Source of the DNA: Bradymonas sediminis
GTDB taxonomy: Bacteria > Myxococcota_A > Bradymonadia > Bradymonadales > Bradymonadaceae
Assembly (NCBI RefSeq): GCF_003258315.1
Contig: NZ_CP030032.1
Location: 4,571,501 to 4,635,500 of the forward strand
Length of the DNA: 64,000 nucleotides
Direction of reading: 5' to 3'
This document shows positions 26,759-35,629 of the stretch, in pieces. A program made the translations under genes and the position numbers. The notes below the pieces were generated by a model, which saw only the letters and a list, made by a program, of their open reading frames with translations, ran no database searches and was not told the origin of the DNA. Position 1 is the stretch's first letter, and each line of letters starts with the position of its first letter.

Positions 26759-28167
26759 AGGGCGTCCTCGGTCAGGAAGTGCAGCGAGGAGTCGACGCCT
26801 TGGGCGGTCGGCGCGAAATATTCGGCGGCCAACCCGAGGCCAAATTCTGGGGAGTAGCCAAGCGATGTCGAGAATCCGGTGGGGGCAGCGGCGCCCAGGG
26901 TGCGCAGGACCCACTGGCCATTGGCGCCGAATTTACGGGTGCGTCGGGCCAGGCGCACACGCGTGGTCGTCGCGTCAAGATACGCGATCCAGGGGATATC
27001 ATCTTCGTCGAAGACCAGGCTGGCGAAGCCGCCGACCTGGTGTTTTCGCTGGCGCGAGGTTTCGTCGATCTGCAGGCCCGGGTCGATGACTTCGAGGTCG
27101 AAGCTGCCGGCGCGCTCTAGCGCCAGGCGCAATTGTCCGCGGGTGACGTCCAGGTAGGCGATGGCGAGTCTTCCGCGTGCGTCGAGGTTCAGTGAGGCGA
27201 AGCGGCCGGTGTTGCCGCGGGCCATCGCGTGCTCGTTGTCGCGTCGGGAGTCACCGGTGTCGACGACGGTCACCTGCCACTGGCCGTCGAGGCGGCGGGC
27301 GAGGCGAAGGTCGCCGCAATCGGCGTCCTGGTAGGCGACATAGGTCGAGGTGCCGCGGTGGATGATGTCGGGGTCATAGCCCACCCCTTGGCCGACGCTT
27401 GCGCGCTGGGCGGCGGAGCAATTGGCCAGGTCGACCTGTTCTTTCAGGTCGTCGATATTCTCAAGTGTCCAGCGCGTGGAGTTTAATTTTCGGGGCAGAT
27501 CAAAGGCGGCGCTGATGACGCGCAGGCCGCGCGTGCGGGCGTCGTGGAAGGCCAGGCGCACGCGCTGGGAGCCCTCGGTGGTCGCGCCCTGGTCGAGGCC
27601 CTGTGTGTGGATGCTCAGGTCAAAATGCTGGGAGCCGCGGTAGTCGTCGCCGTCGAGATCGCCGTTGGGTTGGGAGCGAAAGATCTGCCAATCATCGGCC
27701 GGCCCGTCGATCTGGCGAAGCGCGATGCGGTAGAGGGAGTCGGCGTCGAGCCAGGCCACGGCGACGGTCGTCTCGGAGGTGGCCAGCGCGATCTTTTGGG
27801 GCGTGCGGCGGTTGAACTCAGTCAACGTATAAAATTTTGCTTCTTCGGTGGCGCGCGCCTCGCCGACCAGCAGGCGCTGTTCGGTGGGGTGAATCATCGC
27901 CAAATAGGCGCGATCTTTGCGCACCTCAAGGCGCACGGCGCGCCCGGGGATGGGGCCGTCGAAACGCTCAAGGCGCGGGGCGACGCAGGTGTTGGTGACC
28001 GGGTCGCAGGTGCTCCCGCTCTCGCAGGCCGGCGAGCAACCCTCGTCCTCGGGGGTGTCGCAGCTTGCGCCAAGCAGCGCTGTTCCAAACGCAAAAGCGA
28101 GCATCAGTGTGCTCGCCAGCAGTGGGTGTCGGATTTTTCGGGGAGGATAATTCAAGGTTCGATGCAT
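26755..28167 (-). CDS. Lipoprotein with propeller-like repeats
   Basis: A 470-residue lipoprotein: signal sequence with hydrophobic core and lipobox LLGASC, then a Cys-rich segment (CSPACESGSTCDPVTNTC) typical of Myxococcota surface proteins. The rest contains repeated blades of the form ...LAIAYLDVTRGQLRLALERAG..., ...TYVAYQDADCGDLRLARR... and ...PWIAYLDATTTRVRLARR..., suggesting a beta-propeller. Start set at the ATG at 28167; an in-frame GTG at 28230 would run through an 18-bp hairpin and is rejected. It is translationally coupled to the next lipoprotein gene. The C-terminal part of the 1435-residue protein upstream carries similar blades. Confidence 0.75.
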   Translation of the reverse strand: MHRTLNYPPRKIRHPLLASTLMLAFAFGTALLGASCDTPEDEGCSPACESGSTCDPVTNTCVAPRLERFDGPIPGRAVRLEVRKDRAYLAMIHPTEQRLLVGEARATEEAKFYTLTEFNRRTPQKIALATSETTVAVAWLDADSLYRIALRQIDGPADDWQIFRSQPNGDLDGDDYRGSQHFDLSIHTQGLDQGATTEGSQRVRLAFHDARTRGLRVISAAFDLPRKLNSTRWTLENIDDLKEQVDLANCSAAQRASVGQGVGYDPDIIHRGTSTYVAYQDADCGDLRLARRLDGQWQVTVVDTGDSRRDNEHAMARGNTGRFASLNLDARGRLAIAYLDVTRGQLRLALERAGSFDLEVIDPGLQIDETSRQRKHQVGGFASLVFDEDDIPWIAYLDATTTRVRLARRTRKFGANGQWVLRTLGAAAPTGFSTSLGYSPEFGLGLAAEYFAPTAQGVDSSLHFLTEDAL

Positions 28168-28180
28168 GGGTGGCCTGAGC

Positions 28181-28221
28181 GCCGCGGGTCGCGCAAGCAG
28201 AGGGCTTGCGCGACCCGCGGC
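28181..28221. terminator. Perfect 18-bp inverted repeat between lipoprotein genes
   Basis: GCCGCGGGTCGCGCAAGC at 28181-28198 pairs perfectly with its reverse complement at 28204-28221 around a 5-nt loop. It lies 9 bp past the stop of the 1435-residue lipoprotein gene and 13 bp before the start of the next gene. There is no T-tract, so it could cause partial termination, stabilise the upstream mRNA, or reduce downstream expression. Confidence 0.7.
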
Positions 28222-28230
28222 GGTATTCAC

Positions 28231-31200
28231 TCAGGGCAGGGTGTGGAATTCCGGCTGACCAACGGTGGGATCGGCTTGTTGGTTGAGCACGAAATCTACC
28301 GCGAGCGACGAGGTGCTCGGCTCGCGAACCATCGTGGCGAAGAAGCCGTGGGCGCCGGTGTACGGCGAGCCCGGCTCGCTAAGCGTGGTGCTGGTCCAGG
28401 CGCCGGCCGGGTCGCGCGTGGCCAGGACCAGGGTGTGCGCGGTGGCGTCCTGATAGAGCAATTCGACGCTGCCGTCGGCGAGGAGTCGAAGGTCAACGTC
28501 TTCGCCGATATCGGCGAGGATATAGCCGTTGACGGTGTCGCGGGCGCCGTCTGCGACGACCTCGGGCGTGCCGTTGCCGACCTGCTCATAGAGGAGCTGT
28601 TGAGCCACCGGGTCCATATAGGCCAGGTGCAATTGACCGTTGGCGTCGAAGGCGCCGGAGACGTACGGGCCGCTGGTGTTGCCCAGGAATTGAGCGGCGT
28701 CCCAGGTCTGGTCGTTGCGTTTCGCCCAGCCAACCTGCTGGTTGATATGGTCATAGAAGGTGACCGCGATGCCGGTATCGGTGGAGCTCAACTGCGAGAA
28801 GAGGCCGGTCATCAGCGGGTACTCCTTGGCCTGGCTGACGAAGATGGTCTCGCAGGTGCCGTCGATGCAGGCGAAGCCGTCGTCGCAGGTGGCCGAGCAA
28901 TCGCGGGTCTTGATGACACATGCGGCCGGGGTCTGGCTGGTCACGCAGACCTCGGTGCCGACGCAGGAGTTGCCGCAGGGGTCGTGGTTCGCCGCGGTGG
29001 CGACGAGGTCTGCGGCAGGCTCAAGTTGGTCCATCGGCGCGTCGATCGCGAAGTTGATCGAGCGCATCTGGGTCTGCCACCCGTCGGTCGGGTCTTCGAA
29101 GTTGGTGACCGAGTAGACAGCGTGGACGACGCCGTCGGCGACGAGGACGCTGGAATAGAAACCGCTGTCGCCGTCTTCGTTGAGGGTCTTGGTTTCGAAG
29201 GTATACGCGTCGCCGGCTTTGGTGCCGCGGGCGTATTTCAAGGAGCTATTATCCTCGTCGCGATAGAGGACGTGCAGGGTGTCGTTGGCGTCGATTCCGA
29301 TGGCGGTGTGCGTGCCGACTTTGGGTCCGCGGGTGGCGATGCCGCCACGCGGGCCGTCGAGGGCGCCGGTGACCGGGCCGGTCTCGGGCAGGCCGTCGAC
29401 GAAATACCAGGTCGGCTCGCCGGTGGCGCTAAGAGTGGCCACCATCAGGTCGCCGTAGGTCTTGTTATAGACGGCCGTCGCGCGAACCTCGCCGCGCTCG
29501 GCGACGCTTGCGTAGAGACCGTGCACGCCGAGCGAAAGCGGGGGCAGGGCGACGCAGTCACAGACGGCGCCGCTGACCTCACAGGTGGCCGGGTCCATGG
29601 TCCCAGCCGACGTGGCCGAGGGCTCAAAGCCTGGGTCGCAGGTGGTCTGCGCGCAGGGGTCGGGCAGCTCGGTCGGGCAGGCTTCGGTGCAGCCGCAGGT
29701 TCCGTCGTCGTTGCAGACCGCGACGCCGCCGTTCTCGCAGGCGCCGCAATCGTCGGCCGATGTGCACGCGTCTTCCTCGGGGGCCTGGCAGGTGCCGTCG
29801 ACGCAGATATCGTCGCCGGTGCAGACCGGGTCACAATCGCCGCCTTCGACGAGGTTCTTCTGCGAGGCGTCGTCGTCACAGCCGGTCAGGCCGAGCGTGG
29901 CGACCGCGAGGAACGCGAGCATCAGCGAGGCGGCGCGGCCGCTCAGGCGCTTGCGGCGCGCAAAGAACAGGCCGCCCAATAGGGCGAGGGCGCCGGCGAG
30001 CGAGCCCATGGGCGATTGGTCGCCGGTGGCGGAGCAGCCGCCGGATTTCGACTCATTGGCCGGGGTGGTGCCGGTGGTGGTGTCGTCCACGCTGTTGAGG
30101 GCGGATTCGCGACGGTCCCAGGCGATCTCTTGCTCTTGCTGAGCGACATGACCAGCGCGGTCACGGGCTTCGGCGATGAGGGTGAAGCGTGCGGGAGCGT
30201 CCATCTCAAGCAGGTTGATGGCGCGGGTTGAGCCCCACGCGCTCCACTCACTGGTGAGCTCGTGGCTGACGATGCGGTGGCGGAATTGGAGCTGCTCGGC
30301 GGTGTCGATCGCGTCGGTAGCCAGCAGGTTTACGATGGCGTTTTGACGCGAAATCTCCAGCGTCGGCGCGGTGTAGTCGACGTCGACGATGACCATCGAC
30401 GGCACCGGCTCGGTGCTGCGGTGGTCGCCGCGGAAGCGCGCGCGTACCTCAACGCGGTGCTTGCCTTGAAGCACGAGCATCGGGTCGCGAATCTCAAGCG
30501 TCTCGCTGCTTTGATACAGGCTCCAGATGCCGCCGTTGACGCGCCAGCTATACTCGATATCCATGGCCGCGTCGGCCGGCATGAAGTCCGGCAGGTCGGC
30601 CATGACGTTGAGGGTGAGCACCGGGCGCGGCACGCCCGCCTCGGTCGTCTGGCTCAGGTCGAGCTGGTGTCCGAGGATGCGCGAGTTGAATTGGATGCCC
30701 AGCGGCTGGGTGACCGGCACCAGCTCGGCGAAGATCCCGAGCATCGTCTTATTGTCGATGCTGGTGATATTCTTTTGCTCCATGGCGATGCGGTAGCCGA
30801 AGACCTCCGGCAGCTCGATGGGCTGGCTGATCGAGCCGGCGAGGCTCGGCAGCGCCATGCCGACCAGCGTCGGGATGAGGTCGATCAGCACCTGCGGGTC
30901 TTCTTTGAGCAGCTCGGTTTGCATCGGGCGCACGTTGGTCACGGCGTTCTCCATATCGCCCAGCACCGGGATGATGCTTCCCTGGCCGTCGGAGGCCAAA
31001 GCGATCGGCAGGAGCAGGTCGGTGCGAAGCGAGAACGCGCGCACGTATCGGTCGTTGGCGTAGACGTAGAAATGCAGGTCGAGATCCTTCCAATCGAGGT
31101 TCATCAACGCCTCGTCAATGGTGTAGCCGTCCGCGGTCTCGGTGACCGTATTGGCGCCGAGCGTGATCGCGGGGGCGGTCTGCGGGGCGATCTGCAAGAA

Positions 31201-32538
31201 GGTGCTGGCGCCGGAGCCGGCCAGGTCCTTGATGCTCGGCAGCAGCAGGCCCAGGGTGTCGGTGCTGAGCTGGGAGATCTGGGCGCTGTCGAGCTTCATG
31301 CAAAGCGCTCCGCCGCCCCAGGTGGACCACAGGACATGCTCAAGCGCGCGTTTGTGTACGCCAATGCCGAGCATGAAGGGGTCGCCGTTCGGGGTCACAT
31401 CGGCGAGCAGTTCGGGCGAGGGCGGGATGGCGTCGAAGCTGGGGCGCGCGGTCGGGTCGATCGGCACGCAGCGGCCGAATTCGGTGGGCTGTGCGCCGAT
31501 GCGAAGGCCCAGGTTCAGGCCGGTGTCCACGGTCGCCATATCGGCGAGTTTGGCCAAAATCGCGACCTCGGAGGTCGGGTTTTGGGAGAAGGAGCCGATC
31601 AATTCGCCGAGCTTCAGGTTTCCTTCCATGCCCAGGGTGCGCGGCACGCACTCGCCGCTGGGGTACATGCAGGAGTCGGTGCCGCCGTTGTCGCCGCAGG
31701 TCGAGTTGCCCGGGCAAGCGGGCTGGTCGGCGCCACAGGCGCGGCAGAGCTGCTCGTTGGTCAGCCCGTCGACGATCGACCCGAGTTGGTCCTGGAGCAT
31801 ATTATTGATCGTGCCGTTAAACAGCGGCGCGATCCAGCCGCCGATCGTGCAGCCGGCGCCTCCTCGAAGCTTATAGGAGACCTGGTCAGTGAAGTCTGCC
31901 ATGGCGATATCGCCGACATCGATGCGAACATCGCCCGTGGGTGAGTTGTTGTCGACGCTAAATGTGATCGGCAATTGAGCCTGGATCTGAGCGGGCAGGG
32001 ATTCGTCGCCGTTCTTATTGTAGATGACCAGGTCGCAGGTCATGCGCATACCAAGAAATCTGAGGCGAACATCAATTACGTCCTGGCGGTCGCCGTTGGC
32101 ATCTTTGCCGCCGATGTCGCCGACGGTGATGTCGACATTGAGCGTGTCATTGGGCTCGGGGAGCAGCGCGGCGTCATCGATCTCGAGGTCGAGCTGGCAG
32201 CCCTCCGTGCCGTCGGTGCAGGTTGATGTGGGGCAAATCTCAGGGGTCCCAGATGTGTCGCGCGGAATGCAAAAGCTCAGCCCGCCGGGCTGGAATTGCT
32301 CGATCAGGTTGGGCACCTGGCCTTCCATGAACTCAAGGCCCGGCTGGCTGATGCGCAATTGCCCGCCGCTGGCGAGCGTCTTGTCATAGTGGGCCGCGGG
32401 GAACTCCGCCTGCTCAAAGCCGTCGCAACTGCAACTATCTGTAGAACAAGCCGCCAAAAAGATGAGCACTGAAAAGAGCGCAAATTTGGGTGAAATCCAG
32501 TGGGGGAGCCCCAGTCGATTCGTCGATGTTGGCATCAT
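28231..32538 (-). CDS. Giant lipoprotein: two secreted units joined in one frame
   Basis: A 1435-residue protein beginning with a lipoprotein signal (FLAAC, then a Cys-rich start). Residues up to about 830 form a large unknown domain with scattered disulphide-rich loops. It then has a MYXO-CTERM-like tail: SGGCSATGDQ, a hydrophobic stretch SLAGALALLGGLFF and the basic cluster ARRKR. Directly after this comes a second typical lipoprotein signal, MLAFLAVATLGLTGC (ATG at 29922-29920), Cys-rich repeats such as CDPVCTGDDICVDGTC, and propeller-like blades. Thus one frame carries two complete secretion units. It may be a gene fusion, or the second protein may start internally at 29922 (563 residues). 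It heads a cluster of three lipoprotein genes. Confidence 0.7.
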   Translation of the reverse strand: MMPTSTNRLGLPHWISPKFALFSVLIFLAACSTDSCSCDGFEQAEFPAAHYDKTLASGGQLRISQPGLEFMEGQVPNLIEQFQPGGLSFCIPRDTSGTPEICPTSTCTDGTEGCQLDLEIDDAALLPEPNDTLNVDITVGDIGGKDANGDRQDVIDVRLRFLGMRMTCDLVIYNKNGDESLPAQIQAQLPITFSVDNNSPTGDVRIDVGDIAMADFTDQVSYKLRGGAGCTIGGWIAPLFNGTINNMLQDQLGSIVDGLTNEQLCRACGADQPACPGNSTCGDNGGTDSCMYPSGECVPRTLGMEGNLKLGELIGSFSQNPTSEVAILAKLADMATVDTGLNLGLRIGAQPTEFGRCVPIDPTARPSFDAIPPSPELLADVTPNGDPFMLGIGVHKRALEHVLWSTWGGGALCMKLDSAQISQLSTDTLGLLLPSIKDLAGSGASTFLQIAPQTAPAITLGANTVTETADGYTIDEALMNLDWKDLDLHFYVYANDRYVRAFSLRTDLLLPIALASDGQGSIIPVLGDMENAVTNVRPMQTELLKEDPQVLIDLIPTLVGMALPSLAGSISQPIELPEVFGYRIAMEQKNITSIDNKTMLGIFAELVPVTQPLGIQFNSRILGHQLDLSQTTEAGVPRPVLTLNVMADLPDFMPADAAMDIEYSWRVNGGIWSLYQSSETLEIRDPMLVLQGKHRVEVRARFRGDHRSTEPVPSMVIVDVDYTAPTLEISRQNAIVNLLATDAIDTAEQLQFRHRIVSHELTSEWSAWGSTRAINLLEMDAPARFTLIAEARDRAGHVAQQEQEIAWDRRESALNSVDDTTTGTTPANESKSGGCSATGDQSPMGSLAGALALLGGLFFARRKRLSGRAASLMLAFLAVATLGLTGCDDDASQKNLVEGGDCDPVCTGDDICVDGTCQAPEEDACTSADDCGACENGGVAVCNDDGTCGCTEACPTELPDPCAQTTCDPGFEPSATSAGTMDPATCEVSGAVCDCVALPPLSLGVHGLYASVAERGEVRATAVYNKTYGDLMVATLSATGEPTWYFVDGLPETGPVTGALDGPRGGIATRGPKVGTHTAIGIDANDTLHVLYRDEDNSSLKYARGTKAGDAYTFETKTLNEDGDSGFYSSVLVADGVVHAVYSVTNFEDPTDGWQTQMRSINFAIDAPMDQLEPAADLVATAANHDPCGNSCVGTEVCVTSQTPAACVIKTRDCSATCDDGFACIDGTCETIFVSQAKEYPLMTGLFSQLSSTDTGIAVTFYDHINQQVGWAKRNDQTWDAAQFLGNTSGPYVSGAFDANGQLHLAYMDPVAQQLLYEQVGNGTPEVVADGARDTVNGYILADIGEDVDLRLLADGSVELLYQDATAHTLVLATRDPAGAWTSTTLSEPGSPYTGAHGFFATMVREPSTSSLAVDFVLNQQADPTVGQPEFHTLP

Positions 32539-32590
32539 TTGTTATCCTTTCAGGCTATTTTGGGGAGCAAGCAAGTCAAGTGGTGAAGGC

Positions 32591-34093
32591 TCAGGATTCC
32601 TTAAGGAAATCTGGATCAACCCTGCGCGTATATTCGATATAATAGTTGGCACTTCGCCGTGATTCAATGCGTTCGTCGATAATCTCCTCTTCGAGCCAAT
32701 TTTTCAACTCTCCTATAATTGGCGAGGGCTTAAGGCCCAGCGCCTTCATCAGGGGATTGCCGATTCCGGAGGGGAGCTCGGGGCGAAGCGTTTGCTTGGC
32801 GGCCAATTGAGCGATGCGCCCGGCGAGCTCCTCGATATGGGCGAGCTTCTCGTCACGGGCGTCTTGGGGCTCGATCGTCGCGGTCGAGGCGCGCGCGAAG
32901 TTCAGCAGCGGCTCCACATAGGGGTCGATCTGGCGCACGAAGCGGCGAATCTGCGGATCGCTCCAGCTCGGCTGGTAGAAATTGTCGGGGTCGAAGTTGA
33001 GCAGGAGCGCGCGGACCTCGCGCGAGGTCTCATTGTCGAAGCGAAAGCGCGCGGCGACCTCGGCCGCCGCGTGGGCGGCGACCTTTTGGTGGCCGGGGTA
33101 GCTGATCTTCGGGTTGCCGTCGGCGTCGCGGGTGACCGTCTTCGTCCAGCGCTTGCCGATATGCTGCAAGAGCAGCGCCCAGCACAGCCGGGCGTCGGCG
33201 TTCGCGTCGACCGAGGGTGCGGCGTTGAGGGCGCGGATGGTGTCCTGCCAGAACGGTCCGGGGGGCAATTCCTGGGTGTCGTCGGCGTCGGCGTCCTGGG
33301 CGCAGGGCGGCGTGTGCGGATAAAACCCGAAGAGCGCGTCGACCTCCGGCAGGATCATGCCGAGGATGCGAATCTCGTGCAGAAAAACCAGCGCCTGGCC
33401 CACATAATCGCCGCGCAATAATTTCGACATCTCCTGGAGCCAGCGCTCGGCGCTGATGTCCAGGATGCCGTCGGCGCGCGCGTCGGCCGCCTGGCGAAGC
33501 TCCTCGGTCGGCTCAAAGCCCAGGCGGCTGATGAATCGACCGACCCGCAGGATGCGCAGCGGGTCCTCGGCTAGGGTCTCCAGCGGGTCGCCGATGACCC
33601 GCAGGACGCCGTCTTTCAGGTCTTTTTTGCCATTATAGGGGTCGAAGAGGTCGCCATTTGGGTCCAGGGCCATCGAGTTGATCGAGAAGTCTCGGCGCTT
33701 GAGGTCCTGCTCGATCGTGTCGCCAAATTGGACCGACGGATGGCGGCTTCCGCGGCTATAAAATTCCTCGGAGCGGTACGTCGTGATCTGGCAGTCTTTG
33801 GGGTAGACCGCGTCGGGGGAGGGCGTGTAGTCCGGGTCTTTTTTGGAGGGACCGTAGATGACCGCGCCCACGGTGCCGAATTCGGCGCCGAGCTCGTAGA
33901 TGGAGAATTTATTGTCGCGCAGGATTTTGAGCGTCTCGGGAGGCCGCGCGTTGGTGCAAAAATCAAGGTCATCGAGCGACTCAAAGGGCTGGCCGAGCTC
34001 GAAGTCGCGGACCGCCCCGCCGACGAGGTAGAGGTCGCGGCCCGCGCGCGAAAAGGCGTCGAAGAGTGCTTGTACTGTTTTTGGATATTTCAT
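32591..34093 (-). CDS. CCA-adding / poly(A)-polymerase-type nucleotidyltransferase
   Basis: A 500-residue class II tRNA nucleotidyltransferase/poly(A) polymerase. The signature LVGGAVRD is at residues 23-30, the metal-binding aspartates in LDDLDFCTNA, and the RRDFSINSMALD template motif and the DPLRILRVGRFISRLGF motif follow. Residues 250-400 resemble an HD-type region but with degenerate metal ligands. It should add CCA to tRNA 3' ends or A-tails to RNA; the motifs alone do not separate these. The ATG has a weak ribosome site. It is divergent from the acyl-CoA dehydrogenase gene. Confidence 0.88.
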   Translation of the reverse strand: MKYPKTVQALFDAFSRAGRDLYLVGGAVRDFELGQPFESLDDLDFCTNARPPETLKILRDNKFSIYELGAEFGTVGAVIYGPSKKDPDYTPSPDAVYPKDCQITTYRSEEFYSRGSRHPSVQFGDTIEQDLKRRDFSINSMALDPNGDLFDPYNGKKDLKDGVLRVIGDPLETLAEDPLRILRVGRFISRLGFEPTEELRQAADARADGILDISAERWLQEMSKLLRGDYVGQALVFLHEIRILGMILPEVDALFGFYPHTPPCAQDADADDTQELPPGPFWQDTIRALNAAPSVDANADARLCWALLLQHIGKRWTKTVTRDADGNPKISYPGHQKVAAHAAAEVAARFRFDNETSREVRALLLNFDPDNFYQPSWSDPQIRRFVRQIDPYVEPLLNFARASTATIEPQDARDEKLAHIEELAGRIAQLAAKQTLRPELPSGIGNPLMKALGLKPSPIIGELKNWLEEEIIDERIESRRSANYYIEYTRRVDPDFLKES

Positions 34094-34361
34094 ATTGGCT
34101 GTCAGTCTCGCTCACCGGCGAGCTGCACTCGCTGGGGTCGTTATCTTTGAGTTAACACGTCGGCTCCATAACATAAGGAGCGCGTAGGCCGCGACTCTGT
34201 TGGACGCAGTTTGCTTTGTTTTTTGCGCGAAAAAGCTCGCTTGAAGGCGTCTCATGGTAGAGATCCAACTCGACAAAAATCGAGCGTTCACCCATCATGG
34301 CGCTCAAATTCGCTGTTTTTCCCCCCACCAATCGTCCACGCTCCATAATATAGGATAAAAA

Positions 34362-35528
34362 ATGCTTAGCTTCGGACTGACTGAAGAGCAGAAGATGTAC
34401 CAGACCACCGCCCACGACTTCGCCGCCAAGGTGATGCGCCCGGTCGAGGCCCACCACGACCGCACCGGCGAATACCCCTGGGAGGTCATTCGCAAGGCGT
34501 ATGAGCTGGGGCTGATGAATACGATGGTGCCGGCCGAATACGGCGGCCTCGGCCTGCCGGCGCTTGACGCCACCATCGTCGCCGAAGAACTCGCCTGGGG
34601 CTGCTCCGGCATCTCGACCGCCATGGAGGCCAACCAGCTCGCCAGCGGCCCGGTCATTATGTACGGCACCGAAGAGCAGAAGCAGAAGTATCTGGGCATG
34701 CTCACCGGCCCCGTCGACGCCGACGGAAACCCCCATATGGCGGCTTACGGTGTGACCGAGCCGGGCGCCGGCAGCGACGTCGCCGGCATGCTGACCACCG
34801 CCACCAAAGACGGCGACCACTATGTGCTCAACGGCCAAAAGATGTGGATCACCAACGCCGCCAAGGCGACCTGGTATTTCGTGGTCTGCTACACCGACAA
34901 AACCGCACGCTACAAGGGCATGAGCGGCTTTTTGGTCGACGCCGACACCCCCGGCATCACCGTCGGCAAAAAAGAAGACAATATGGGCCAGCGCGCCTCG
35001 GACACCCGCGCCATCACCTTCGATAATGTGCGCGTGCCGGCCGAAAACCTGCTCGGCGGCAAAGAAGGCGTCGGCTGGATGCAAGCCATGCACGCCTTCG
35101 ACAAGTCGCGCCCGCTGGTCGCCTCCGGCGCCGTCGGCCTGGCCCGCGCCGCGTTCGAATACGCCCGCGACTACTCCATGGAGCGCCAGGCCTTCGGAAA
35201 ACCCATCGCCAAAAATCAGGCCGTGAGCTTCATGGTCTCCGACATGGCCATGAATATCGAAGCCGCCCGCCTGCTGGTCCAAAAGGCCGCCTACATCCAC
35301 GACCAGGGCCAGCGCAACACCAAGGCCGCCGCCTTCGCCAAGGCGTTCGCCGCCGATATGGCCCAGAAGGTCGCCACCGACGCCGTCCAGGTGTACGGCG
35401 GCTACGGGTTCAGCAAGGAATACCCGGTCGAGAAGTTGTACCGGGATTCGAAGATCTATCAGATCTATGAGGGGACCAGTCAGATCCAGCGGTTGATCAT
35501 GAGTCGGGAGATTTATAGCGGGGTTTGA
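34362..35528 (+). CDS. Acyl-CoA dehydrogenase
   Basis: A 388-residue FAD-dependent acyl-CoA dehydrogenase for beta-oxidation or related pathways. It shows AYGVTEPGAGSDVAGM and WITNA (FAD/substrate contacts), FGKPIAKNQAV, and the C-terminal [16 protein letters not shown] with the catalytic glutamate of the short/medium-chain group. Length is normal and the frame intact. AGGATAAAAA precedes the ATG. Its last 245 bp (35287-35531) are repeated 3,944 bp downstream, so the gene is the left border of an inserted module, and its 3' end may itself come from the insertion event. Confidence 0.93.
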   Translation: MLSFGLTEEQKMYQTTAHDFAAKVMRPVEAHHDRTGEYPWEVIRKAYELGLMNTMVPAEYGGLGLPALDATIVAEELAWGCSGISTAMEANQLASGPVIMYGTEEQKQKYLGMLTGPVDADGNPHMAAYGVTEPGAGSDVAGMLTTATKDGDHYVLNGQKMWITNAAKATWYFVVCYTDKTARYKGMSGFLVDADTPGITVGKKEDNMGQRASDTRAITFDNVRVPAENLLGGKEGVGWMQAMHAFDKSRPLVASGAVGLARAAFEYARDYSMERQAFGKPIAKNQAVSFMVSDMAMNIEAARLLVQKAAYIHDQGQRNTKAAAFAKAFAADMAQKVATDAVQVYGGYGFSKEYPVEKLYRDSKIYQIYEGTSQIQRLIMSREIYSGV

Positions 35529-35531
35529 GGG
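35287..35531. repeat. 245-bp direct repeat, copy A (within acyl-CoA dehydrogenase)
   Basis: This block begins CCGCCTACATCCACGACC and ends at GTTTGAGGG just after the stop codon. The same 245 bp recur at 39231-39475 with no indels and, by eye, four substitutions. All four are third-position synonymous changes (GCGTTC/GCGTTT, ATGGCC/ATGGCG, GGGTTC/GGGTTT, TTGATC/TTGATT). Confidence 0.93.
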
Positions 35532-35629
35532 AGTGTTTAGAGGGTCGGGCTTCATCCGGAGCCAGACCCTCTGGGTCTGGTAGTTGGGCGTGAGTCTGCC
35601 CATTTCATTTGCGCGAAAGAGGCGATCCC

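Noticed and set aside
28168-28230. Upstream GTG start (28230) for the propeller lipoprotein
   Set aside because: It would place an 18-bp perfect hairpin inside the coding start and would precede the signal peptide with unconserved residues; the ATG at 28167 is better.
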